A DNA stretch of 61,035 nt from NCBI RefSeq assembly GCF_900168265.1, contig NZ_FVZF01000025.1, positions 1 to 61,035 of the forward strand, in the 5' to 3' direction. Below the pieces are notes generated by a model. That model was not told where the DNA came from and searched no databases. It saw only the letters and a program-made list of their open reading frames with translations. The stretch comes from Salegentibacter salarius. GTDB taxonomy: Bacteria; Bacteroidota; Bacteroidia; Flavobacteriales; Flavobacteriaceae. Position numbers and translations under genes: made by a program. This document shows, piece after piece, positions 25,114-33,492 of this stretch (its first letter is position 1; each line of letters begins with the position of its first letter).

Positions 25114-25401
25114 AGGTAATCAACAAATTTAAGTTTACAAATATAGTTTATTTCATAGTCCTAAAAAGAAAGATAGAATATAAGAATTGCAAGAAATTCT
25201 AATCCTTAAGTATTGCTCTTTGGAAATCATTTAAATAAAAAAATGACTTATCTTTTAGTTATTTATAAAAAAACTTACCTAAGTATACGTTGGTTATAAA
25301 AAAGTTTCCTTTTTTTGTAAGGAACATTTTTGTTATAATTTTCTAAAAAGGCATTAAGTTTAACCAGAATTAAATATTAACTATACTTAAGATATACATT
25401 T
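25114..25401. promoter_or_regulatory. Leader region of the amino-sugar operon
   Basis: A 288-base AT-rich non-coding stretch before the MFS permease gene. I see an inverted repeat TTCCTTTTTTTGTAAGGAA near 25308-25327 but no convincing TAnnTTTG box. It presumably holds the promoter and operator of the operon that runs to murQ. Confidence 0.35.
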
Positions 25402-26667
25402 ATGGCTGCTGAAACCGCAACTAATCAGAACAACACCAGTAGATCTATTGTTATTATAGGCGTGTTATTTTTCATCTTCGGCTTTGTAACCTGGTTAAAT
25501 TCTGTACTTATACCATTTTTAAAAACTGCCAGCCAGTTAAATAACTTTGAATCTTATTTAGTAGCCTTTGCTTCTTATATTTCATATTTCGTAATGGCTA
25601 TCCCTTCAGCCTGGGTATTAAAAAGAACCGGTTTTAAAAACGGAATGTCACTAGGCCTGGTTGTAATGGCGATAGGTGCTTTAATTTTTATACCGGCTGC
25701 GATGTCCAGAACTTACGCGATGTTCCTATTCGGGTTGTTTGTTCAGGGAACCGGTTTGGCTTTGCTACAATCGGCAGCTAATCCCTATATCACTATTCTT
25801 GGGCCTATTGAAAGTGCCGCCAAACGAATTAGTATTATGGGTATTTGCAATAAGGTCGCTGGTGCATTAGCTCCTATTATCTTTGGTTCCATACTTCTGA
25901 AGAATATGGATTCTGAAGAAGCGAAATTGGCAGGATTAAATGTTATAGAAAAAGCAGCAGCCCTGGATGAACTTTCTAACCGGGTGATCACACCATATAT
26001 AATTATGGCGGTAATTTTGGTAGGTCTTTCAGTGCTTATTTATTATTCAGCTTTACCTGAAATTGAAACCGATGGAGAAGATGAGACCCTTGCTGCTGCG
26101 AATAAAAGTAAAACCAGCGTGCTTCAGTTCCCAAATTTACTATTAGGAACCCTGGCTATGTTTTTATACGTTGGAGTAGAGGTAATTGCCGGAGATACGG
26201 TGATAAGTTATGCTCGCGATGGACAGAATATTGATACAGATATCGCTAAATATTTCACTACGTATACCTTAATTGCCATGATTGTGGGGTATTTAATTGG
26301 TACGGTAACTATTCCAAAATATATAAGTCAGCAAAAAGCATTACAGATCTCAGGTATTTTGGGAATTATACTTGGGCTTTGTGCAATCTTTACCGATGGC
26401 TATATTTCAGTGCTTTGTATATCGCTCTTAGGTTTAGCAAATGCTTTGGTATTCCCTGCAATTTGGCCTTTAGCACTTAATGGATTGGGTAGATTTACTA
26501 AAATAGGTTCTTCCTTCCTAATTATGGCACTGGCCGGTGGAGCTATTTTACCACTAATCTACGGATATTTAGCCGATACTTTTGATCCTCAATCGGCCTA
26601 CTGGATAGTAATTCCAAGTTATTTGTATATCTGGTTTTTCGCAGCAAAAGGACACAAAATAAAATAA
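25402..26667 (+). CDS. MFS sugar permease, probably for N-acetylglucosamine (NagP-like)
   Basis: A 421-residue inner-membrane transporter with 12 predicted helices, of the fucose/glucose-galactose branch of the major facilitator superfamily. Seen: GVLFFIFGFVTWLNSVLIPF in helix 1, the mid-protein GVEVIAGDTVISYA block and a hydrophilic central loop (about 215 to 235). In Bacteroidota and marine Gammaproteobacteria, relatives beside hexosaminidase and nag genes are NagP, the GlcNAc permease. The next gene, a GH20 hexosaminidase, begins 10 bases downstream, so a GlcNAc or MurNAc substrate is likely by context. Exact specificity is inference. Confidence 0.8.
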   Translation: MAAETATNQNNTSRSIVIIGVLFFIFGFVTWLNSVLIPFLKTASQLNNFESYLVAFASYISYFVMAIPSAWVLKRTGFKNGMSLGLVVMAIGALIFIPAAMSRTYAMFLFGLFVQGTGLALLQSAANPYITILGPIESAAKRISIMGICNKVAGALAPIIFGSILLKNMDSEEAKLAGLNVIEKAAALDELSNRVITPYIIMAVILVGLSVLIYYSALPEIETDGEDETLAAANKSKTSVLQFPNLLLGTLAMFLYVGVEVIAGDTVISYARDGQNIDTDIAKYFTTYTLIAMIVGYLIGTVTIPKYISQQKALQISGILGIILGLCAIFTDGYISVLCISLLGLANALVFPAIWPLALNGLGRFTKIGSSFLIMALAGGAILPLIYGYLADTFDPQSAYWIVIPSYLYIWFFAAKGHKIK

Positions 26668-26677
26668 AGATTTTAGA

Positions 26678-28249
26678 ATGAAAAGTTTAAGTTTCAAGTT
26701 AGGTTTAGTTTTAGTGTTTTTTCAACTGGGTTTATCCGCACAAGAACCCGAAGTTGAAAAACCAGCAATCATACCGCAGCCAGCAGAAATTGAGTGGAAA
26801 GACGAGTTCTTTACACTACAGGAAAGAACAGTGGTTTGTTTTAATTCCGGTGCAGAAGCATCGGCTGCCTGGCTGCAGCGATTGCTGAGTAATACTTATA
26901 CACAAAGCTATGAGATGCGGGGAGAAAATTGTAACGGTTTTAACCTTAATATTGATCCAGAACTAGAAGAAACTCTTGGTAAAGAAGGTTACAATTTAGA
27001 TATTACTTCAAGTACCGTTAGTTTAGAAGCGGCAACTGAAGCCGGACTATTTTATGCTATCCAAACCTTGCGGCAAATGTTTCCACCGGAAATTGAAAAT
27101 GAAAAAATTTCGGAAGAAATAAAACTTTCCCAGGTATCTATCACCGACAGTCCACGATTTGAATGGCGCGGGTCTATGCTGGATATTGCTCGTAGTTTTT
27201 TCGGTCCAAATTATATTAAAAAGCATTTAGACCGAATGGCTTTTTACAAATTAAACAGACTTCATTTGCACCTAACCGATGATCAGGGGTGGCGTATAGA
27301 AATAAAACAAAAACCTAAATTAACCGAATTAGGTAGTAAAGGTGCCGTTAAAGGCGGTAGGTCTGGGTATTTAACCCAGGAAGAATATAAAGAAATCCAG
27401 GAATATGCTGCGGCGAGAAATATTGTAATTGTTCCTGAAATTGATATGCCAGGACATATTTATTCAGCCTTAATGGCTTATCCAGAATTAAATTGTGACG
27501 ATTTTAGCAATATAGAACCCAGGATGGCGACTCCACCGGAGTTATTTCACGAATACAAAGTAGGATGGAGTAAACTATGTTTAGATAAGCCTGAAATTTA
27601 TGATTTTGTAGCTACAGTTTTAGGGGAAATGGCAGAGATCACTACCGGAGATTATTTACATATTGGAGGTGATGAGATTGAAGACGAACGTTACAAAGAA
27701 TTTGTGGTGAAAGCCGATTCTATTGTTCAAAATCTTGGCAAAACAACTGTAGGTTGGGAAGAAGTAACTCAGGCAGTAGTAGACACTACTTTTATTAGTC
27801 AGCGTTGGAATGGGAAAACCAAAAGTGTAGTGAATACGCCTATAATAGAATCTATTTGTTCGAGTTTTTATTATGATCACGCCAACGTACCGGGACAGGA
27901 AATGACCAATAATTGGTGCAAGGAAGATGGAGTTTCTTTAAAAGATGCTTATACCTTTAAGGTGAAAAGTCCGAATACCATAGGGGTAGAGGCTCCGGTT
28001 TGGACCGAGATGGTACTTTCTAACGAAGCTGCAGACGATAGGTTCTGGCCAAGAACAATAGCCATGGCAGAAGTGGGTTGGACTAAGGCAGAGAAAAAAG
28101 ATTATAAGAACTTTATAAAACGTCTGGGAGAACAAGGTTTAAGACTTGATCTTATGGATGTAAATTATTTTAGAAGCCCAGAAGTAGATTGGAATAGCAA
28201 CCCTAAAAAAGGGATTTTTTCAGAATTTATGCCTAAATCTAAATTTTAA
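26678..28249 (+). CDS. GH20 beta-N-acetylhexosaminidase
   Basis: A 523-residue exported glycosidase that removes terminal beta-linked GlcNAc or GalNAc by substrate-assisted catalysis. A Sec signal peptide ends near residue 21. A GH20b-type N-domain covers about 30 to 155, followed by the catalytic barrel (about 160 to 500). The acid/base pair Asp332-Glu333 lies in HIGGDEIED. Other conserved blocks are HLHLTDDQGWRIEIK and DMPGHIYSALMAYPEL. It lies between the permease and murQ, implying it frees sugars from wall or chitin fragments in the periplasm. Chitin as the substrate remains possible. Confidence 0.93.
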   Translation: MKSLSFKLGLVLVFFQLGLSAQEPEVEKPAIIPQPAEIEWKDEFFTLQERTVVCFNSGAEASAAWLQRLLSNTYTQSYEMRGENCNGFNLNIDPELEETLGKEGYNLDITSSTVSLEAATEAGLFYAIQTLRQMFPPEIENEKISEEIKLSQVSITDSPRFEWRGSMLDIARSFFGPNYIKKHLDRMAFYKLNRLHLHLTDDQGWRIEIKQKPKLTELGSKGAVKGGRSGYLTQEEYKEIQEYAAARNIVIVPEIDMPGHIYSALMAYPELNCDDFSNIEPRMATPPELFHEYKVGWSKLCLDKPEIYDFVATVLGEMAEITTGDYLHIGGDEIEDERYKEFVVKADSIVQNLGKTTVGWEEVTQAVVDTTFISQRWNGKTKSVVNTPIIESICSSFYYDHANVPGQEMTNNWCKEDGVSLKDAYTFKVKSPNTIGVEAPVWTEMVLSNEAADDRFWPRTIAMAEVGWTKAEKKDYKNFIKRLGEQGLRLDLMDVNYFRSPEVDWNSNPKKGIFSEFMPKSKF

Positions 28250-28282
28250 ATTATTTTAGATATTTTATTGAAAACATTTCTC

Positions 28283-28296
28283 CTCGAGTTATTGAG
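28283..28296 (+). repeat. Degenerate family B-like palindrome before murQ
   Basis: CTCGAGTTATTGAG resembles the family core with one extra base and one change, and ends 27 bases before the murQ start. It may instead be an unrelated hairpin (TCTCCTC/GAGGGAGA). Confidence 0.35.
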
Positions 28297-28323
28297 GGAG
28301 ATATATTATAATTAAACTTAAAA

Positions 28324-29139
28324 ATGGAGAATAATAATCCCGATACCGAAAAAACTTCGAAGTATAATGATTTAGAGAAAATGAGTACTTCAACTCTGCT
28401 TCATAATATAAACAAGGAAGATAAAACCGTTCCAGAAAGTGTTGAAAAAGAGCTTCCGGCCATTGAAAAATTGGTTGATGCCATAGCACCTAAAATGGAA
28501 GCTGGTGGCCGATTATTTTATATTGGCGCTGGAACAAGTGGAAGACTGGGGGTTTTAGATGCTTCTGAGTGTCCTCCTACTTTTGGGGTATCAGATGAAT
28601 TAGTTATAGGCTTAATTGCCGGTGGTGATATTGCATTAAGAAATGCGGTAGAAAATGCCGAAGATGACACCAACCAGGCCTGGAAAGATCTTCAAAAATT
28701 TGAAGTTTCAGAAAAAGACGTGGTGGTAGGGATTGCTGCATCAGGAACTACTCCATACGTTATTGGCGGAATTAAAGATGCACGATCTAAAGGAATAGTG
28801 ACGGGTTGCGTAACTTGTAGTTCTGGCAGTCCTTTGGCCGCAGCAAGCGAATTCCCTATAGAGGTGGTTACCGGACCCGAGTTTGTAACTGGTAGTACAA
28901 GAATGAAAGCCGGAACTGCGCAAAAACTGGTATTGAATATGATCTCAACCAGTGTAATGATAAAACTAGGCAGGGTAAAAGGCAATAAAATGGTAGATAT
29001 GCAACTTTCCAATAAGAAATTGGTAGGCCGCGGTACCAGGATGATTATGGAAGAGTTAAATGTAGATGAAGCTGAAGCCGCACGATTGCTTGAAACATAT
29101 AAAAGTGTAAGAAATGTACTGGCAAAATATGAAAGTTAA
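28324..29139 (+). CDS. murQ: N-acetylmuramic acid 6-phosphate etherase
   Basis: Cleaves the D-lactyl ether of MurNAc 6-phosphate to give GlcNAc 6-phosphate and D-lactate, the key step of peptidoglycan sugar recovery in the cytoplasm. 271 residues, slightly shorter than the enterobacterial enzyme at the C-terminus. The SIS-domain active site is intact: FYIGAGTSGRLGVLDASECP (about 61 to 80), then VGIAASGTTPYV and TGSTRMKAGTAQKLVLNMIS. The first 20 residues are hydrophilic. It is the last gene of the permease-GH20-murQ set and convergent with the DeoR-type gene. No MurNAc kinase is adjacent. Confidence 0.94.
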   Translation: MENNNPDTEKTSKYNDLEKMSTSTLLHNINKEDKTVPESVEKELPAIEKLVDAIAPKMEAGGRLFYIGAGTSGRLGVLDASECPPTFGVSDELVIGLIAGGDIALRNAVENAEDDTNQAWKDLQKFEVSEKDVVVGIAASGTTPYVIGGIKDARSKGIVTGCVTCSSGSPLAAASEFPIEVVTGPEFVTGSTRMKAGTAQKLVLNMISTSVMIKLGRVKGNKMVDMQLSNKKLVGRGTRMIMEELNVDEAEAARLLETYKSVRNVLAKYES

Positions 29140-29217
29140 TATTCTGCCGAATATCGTGGTATTACCTTTCTGAAGTGGCATCACCTAATTTTCAGGCATT
29201 ATTTTTTATAAATAATT

Positions 29218-29973
29218 CTATAATAAATTCAGGCCTATATTTCTATATTTTTGTAGCTCTGGTGAGTTAGGTTCTAACTCTGTAATTAGTGTATCTACAG
29301 CAATCGCGTCACAAACTTTAAAACGGTTATAGGTGTTGAGCTTTTTAGAAATGGTAAGTGAAACCAATTTTTTGGAAGATTTAACCATGGCTTTTTTCAT
29401 TTGCGCAACCTCCCAATCCAGTTCGGTAACACCTTTTGCAATATCCATATAACCGGTACCTAAAAAGCAGATATCGGCTGTGATTTCCGATAAAAGATTA
29501 ATAGCACTTCCACCTGCCGCAAGTTGCGATCCTCTTGATAATTTTCCTCCTATAAGATGTACCTCATCATTTTTAGAGGCGTTGTTAAGCAGTTCTACAG
29601 CCATAGGGAGACTTGGAGTAAAGAAAGTTAAATTCATTTTTCTGGGAAGTAATTTTGCAAGTTCTAAATTAGTAGACCCACCACTAATAAGTACCACGTC
29701 ACCATGGTTTAGAAGTTCTACTCCCTTCTTAGCAATAATAGATTTGTTTTCATATTCGTACACCTCCCGGGTATTATCGGAATGAATATTAAATCCATTT
29801 GAAACCGCTCCGCCGTGAACTTTTTTAAGGCGTTTTAATTTATCCAATTCCATGAGATCCCTTCGCACAGTATCCATAGATACGTTAAGAGTTCTGGTTA
29901 AGTCGCTTAGTAACACTCTGTTATGTAGATGTACTTCGTCAAGAATAATTTGATGGCGCTCAGTTTTTTTCAT
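29218..29973 (-). CDS. DeoR/GlpR-family transcriptional regulator
   Basis: A 251-residue DNA-binding regulator. The N-terminal winged helix (about 1 to 57) has the DeoR signature (LSDLTRTLNVSMDTVRRDLM, then ELDKLKRLKKVHGGAV). The C-terminal sensor domain (about 75 to 240) has the sugar-phosphate-isomerase-like fold of the family (DVVLISGGSTNLELAKLLPR, CFLGTGYMDIAKGVTELDWE). Members usually repress sugar operons and respond to a phosphosugar; MurNAc 6-phosphate or GlcN 6-phosphate is a reasonable guess. It is divergent from susC (270-base gap) and convergent with murQ, so either could be a target. Confidence 0.88.
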   Translation of the reverse strand: MKKTERHQIILDEVHLHNRVLLSDLTRTLNVSMDTVRRDLMELDKLKRLKKVHGGAVSNGFNIHSDNTREVYEYENKSIIAKKGVELLNHGDVVLISGGSTNLELAKLLPRKMNLTFFTPSLPMAVELLNNASKNDEVHLIGGKLSRGSQLAAGGSAINLLSEITADICFLGTGYMDIAKGVTELDWEVAQMKKAMVKSSKKLVSLTISKKLNTYNRFKVCDAIAVDTLITELEPNSPELQKYRNIGLNLL

Positions 29974-30080
29974 ATTAAATTTTTGGAACTGGTTTTTGGG
30001 TTAAAGACAGTATATAACAAAATTAACTCGAATCAAATTAATATGTTAAAATTTTTGAATTATGATTTTTAAAGTAAGTC

Positions 30081-30163
30081 TACTGTTTTTTTATTAAAAT
30101 TCTATTTATGCAATTAAAAATAGCAAAAAATAGACTAGTAGCGCAAAAAAACAGCAAAATAAG
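30081..30163. promoter_or_regulatory. Candidate operator: A-tract repeats upstream of susC
   Basis: CTGTTTTTTT (30083-30092) and AAAAAAACAG (30145-30154) are exact inverted copies. Between and beyond them are related A-tracts spaced about 15 to 20 bases apart (AGCAAAAAATAG, AGCGCAAAAAAACAG, AGCAAAATAAG). The cluster sits in the susC-deoR gap, upstream of the susC -33 element, and could be bound by the DeoR-type regulator. In DNA this AT-rich, such runs can also occur by chance. Confidence 0.35.
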
Positions 30164-30183
30164 TAAATTATTGCAAGTTTTTA

Positions 30184-30214
30184 TTGCTATTAATTAATTT
30201 ATATGATATGTTTG
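30184..30214 (+). promoter_or_regulatory. Bacteroidota-type promoter of susC
   Basis: TTG at 30184-30186, 20-base spacer, TATGTTTG at 30207-30214: a full consensus match 28 bases before the start codon. Confidence 0.7.
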
Positions 30215-30242
30215 TTTCATAATCAATTGTTAATGTATTATT

Positions 30243-33200
30243 ATGGGAAAACGTTTTCGTAAATCTATTTTAGTGTTGCTCTGCCTATTTTCAATTCAGG
30301 TGTGGGCACAGGAGAGAGAAGTTTCGGGAGAAATCTTTGATACGGATGGAATGCCTCTACCAGGGGTGAACGTATTTATAGAGAATACATCCAAAGGAAC
30401 TGTAAGTAATTTTGATGGGGAATTTTCTCTAAGTATTCCAGATGAAAACAGTACAGTGCTGGTTTTTTCATCTTTAGGATTCCAGGAACAGAAGATTACT
30501 GTGGGGAATCAAAACAATTTCACTATTACTATGCAAACCGATACTGAAGGTTTGGATGAAGTAGTGGTAGTTGGGTATGGTAGTCAAAAACGGAGTAATG
30601 TAACCAGTTCAATCTCTACGATAGATACAGAAGTTTTGGATTCAAGACCAATTACCGATGTTGCACGTGGTTTGCAAGGTGCAAGTCCCGGGATAACGAT
30701 TACATCTCCTACCGGGCAGATTGGTCAGGACCCAACTATAAGATTGCGTGGTAATGTAGGAACTTTAAGCCCGGGAGGTGGCGGTGCTCAACCCTTAATT
30801 TTGGTAGACAACGTTGAGGTTTCCAGCCTGCAATCTATAAACCCGCAGGATATTGAAGATATTTCAGTATTAAAAGATGCAGCATCTACTTCTATTTATG
30901 GAGCCAGAGCTGCCTGGGGTGTGATTTTGGTGACTACTAAAAATGGTAGACGAAGCCAGGCACCAACCGTTAACTACTCGAATAACATTTCATGGTCTAC
31001 TCCAACCAATACTCCTACAGTTGCACCAGCAGCAGACGGAGCCGAGATGGCTTTTGCGGCTGTGAGAAGAAGAATTCCTTCTTTAGATGCATTTGGATTG
31101 GTGAATATGTACTTAGATGATACCGCGATTGAAAGAATGCGAGAATGGGAAGAACTATATGGAGATCAGAATTTAAGTGATGAAATGGTTCTTGGCCGTG
31201 ATTTTGAAATAAGAGATGGAAGATTGTTTTTCTATCGTCCGTGGAATCCTGAAGATAAGTTCGTAAAAGAATGGGCGCCACAGCAAAAACACGATCTTTC
31301 TGTTTCAGGAGGAAGTGAAAAAACTAACTACTATGTTGGTCTTGGTTACCTGGAACAAGGTGGAGTTTATAAAGCAAACCCAGATGAATTTGAAAGATAT
31401 AACCTTAACTTAAGTGTTAATACTTCTATTACAGACTGGATGGATGTTCGAGCCAAAGTATTATATACCAATACAAAAACAACAGAACCTTTTGCTTTTG
31501 GATCTGCTACTTATGATGCTTGGTATTATACCACCAGATGGCCGGCATATTATCCTTACGGAACTTACGAAGGAAATCCTTTTAGAAGTCACGTAAACGA
31601 AGTGGCCCAGGCAAAGATGAACCAAAATGATAGGGCTCTAACCAGAATTAATTTAGGTACCACTATCAATCCTATTGAAAATCTAGATATTAATTTTGAT
31701 TATACTTTTGACGGTGTAGATAGACACGAACACCAGGTTGGTGGATCGGTTTCGGCTTACAATTTCTGGGCTACCGGGCCAGATCTAGTTTACGAGCCAT
31801 ATACCAGCCCAGCGTATGATAGGGTGGTTTACAATTCTTCCTGGAGTAGAAGAAACACCGCAAAAGCTTTTGCGACTTACGATCTTAATATAGCTGATGA
31901 TCATCAATTTGAAGTTACTGTTGGTGGTGATGCCGAAGAGTTTGAATTATGGGCACAATCTTCTCAAAGAAGAGATTTATTAAACCCAGATCAGGGAGAG
32001 TTAGACCTGGCTACAGGAGATCAGTTCGTTGGAGGTGATAGAGAAAATTGGACCACTTTAGGTGCTTTTGCTCGAATTAACTATTCATATAAAGAAAAGT
32101 ATCTACTTAACGTAAATGGTAGATATGATGGTTCTTCCAGACTTTCAGCAGATGAGAAGTGGGCATTTTTCCCATCTATGTCGGCTGGTTGGATTGTTAC
32201 CAAAGAAGATTTTATGGATGCTGTAAAGCCAACTTTGTCTTTCCTAAAGTTAAGAGGGTCTTATGGATCTGTAGGAAACCAAAATGCGCTAATCTCTAAC
32301 ATTTATAGAACAATGTCGTCCTACAATACCGGATGGTTAATAGATGGTGAAAACCAGTTAACTACAGGAACTCCTGGAGCTTTACCGGCAGATCTTACCT
32401 GGGAAACTGTTACCACCTTAGATTTAGGTTTCGATGCTCGTTTCTTTAAAGATAAATTAGGAGCTAGTTTTAGCTGGTACGAGAGAACAATTAGCGATAT
32501 GCATAGTGCAGGGGTAACTTTGCCTAATTCTTTTGGTACTTCAGCTCCAATTAGAAATTTTGGTGAGATTCAAACCAAAGGTTGGGAGCTTGAACTTGAT
32601 TTTAGCCATACTTTTGATAACGGACTTAGCATAAACACTAAAGGTAACTTAAGTGACTTTAAAGAGAGAGTAACGAAATTTGCAAATACTACCGAGGGAA
32701 TTAATTCTTATTATGAAGGGAAACAATTGGGAGAAATTTGGGGATATGAAACCGATAGATTTTTTACTGAAGCCGATTTTGATTCCGACGGTAACTTAGC
32801 GGAAGGCATTCCTTCTCAGGAAATCTTCGAAACAAATGGATGGTTTCAGTACGGTCCCGGAGATATAAAATACAAAGACTTAAATGGTGATGGTGTTGTA
32901 GATTTTGGATCTAGAACAGTAGGTGATTCCGGAGATATGAAAAGAATTGGTAACTCCACACCTCGTTACCAATATGGATTGCAAATAGGAGCAAACTGGA
33001 AAGGTTTTGATTTTAACATGTTTATGCAGGGTGTTGGAAAACGTGATTTCTGGGCAAACGGGCCGGTATTTATTCCTGGCTATCGTTATGGAGAAGCCTG
33101 GTATGAGCACCAGTTAGACTACTGGACTCCAGAAAATCCAAACGCATATTATCCAAGACCTAACGACCAGCAACAATCTAATAATGCGATGAACTTTTTA

Positions 33201-33473
33201 CCGCAATCAAAATATTTATTAGACATGTCTTATTTGAGAATGAAGAACATCACCTTAGGATATACTATTCCAACTTCTCTAACAGAAAAATTTCAGGTAG
33301 AAAGGTTTAGAATTTATGCCAGTGGTGAGAATCTTTTCGAATTCACAGGTGCACAGGTTCCTGTAGATCCTGAAGTAGACTATACCTCAGCCGGTTTAAA
33401 TGACACCTCAACCTTTGGACGTGTTTACCCATTTAGAAGATCATTTTCTTTAGGAGTTCAGGTAACACTATAA
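30243..33473 (+). CDS. SusC/RagA-type TonB-linked outer-membrane transporter
   Basis: A 1076-residue outer-membrane protein that forms the barrel of a SusCD pair importing oligomers with TonB energy. After the signal peptide (ending VWAQ, about 23), a carboxypeptidase-regulatory-like domain spans about 27 to 100 (DTDGMPLPGVNVFIENTSKG). The TonB/plug segment (DEVVVVGYGSQKRSNVTSSI) begins near 105, and the 22-strand barrel ends in RSFSLGVQVTL with the usual terminal aromatic/hydrophobic pattern. SusD follows after 19 bases. Its place beside murQ, GH20 and wall hydrolases suggests it takes up peptidoglycan glycan or muropeptides, but this is inference. Confidence 0.95.
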   Translation: MGKRFRKSILVLLCLFSIQVWAQEREVSGEIFDTDGMPLPGVNVFIENTSKGTVSNFDGEFSLSIPDENSTVLVFSSLGFQEQKITVGNQNNFTITMQTDTEGLDEVVVVGYGSQKRSNVTSSISTIDTEVLDSRPITDVARGLQGASPGITITSPTGQIGQDPTIRLRGNVGTLSPGGGGAQPLILVDNVEVSSLQSINPQDIEDISVLKDAASTSIYGARAAWGVILVTTKNGRRSQAPTVNYSNNISWSTPTNTPTVAPAADGAEMAFAAVRRRIPSLDAFGLVNMYLDDTAIERMREWEELYGDQNLSDEMVLGRDFEIRDGRLFFYRPWNPEDKFVKEWAPQQKHDLSVSGGSEKTNYYVGLGYLEQGGVYKANPDEFERYNLNLSVNTSITDWMDVRAKVLYTNTKTTEPFAFGSATYDAWYYTTRWPAYYPYGTYEGNPFRSHVNEVAQAKMNQNDRALTRINLGTTINPIENLDINFDYTFDGVDRHEHQVGGSVSAYNFWATGPDLVYEPYTSPAYDRVVYNSSWSRRNTAKAFATYDLNIADDHQFEVTVGGDAEEFELWAQSSQRRDLLNPDQGELDLATGDQFVGGDRENWTTLGAFARINYSYKEKYLLNVNGRYDGSSRLSADEKWAFFPSMSAGWIVTKEDFMDAVKPTLSFLKLRGSYGSVGNQNALISNIYRTMSSYNTGWLIDGENQLTTGTPGALPADLTWETVTTLDLGFDARFFKDKLGASFSWYERTISDMHSAGVTLPNSFGTSAPIRNFGEIQTKGWELELDFSHTFDNGLSINTKGNLSDFKERVTKFANTTEGINSYYEGKQLGEIWGYETDRFFTEADFDSDGNLAEGIPSQEIFETNGWFQYGPGDIKYKDLNGDGVVDFGSRTVGDSGDMKRIGNSTPRYQYGLQIGANWKGFDFNMFMQGVGKRDFWANGPVFIPGYRYGEAWYEHQLDYWTPENPNAYYPRPNDQQQSNNAMNFLPQSKYLLDMSYLRMKNITLGYTIPTSLTEKFQVERFRIYASGENLFEFTGAQVPVDPEVDYTSAGLNDTSTFGRVYPFRRSFSLGVQVTL

Positions 33474-33492
33474 TTTTAAAAATCTAGTTATT

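Noticed and set aside
29140-29217. Terminator between convergent murQ and the DeoR-type gene
   Set aside because: Only a weak short stem (AATATTC/GAATATC-like) is present without a convincing T run.
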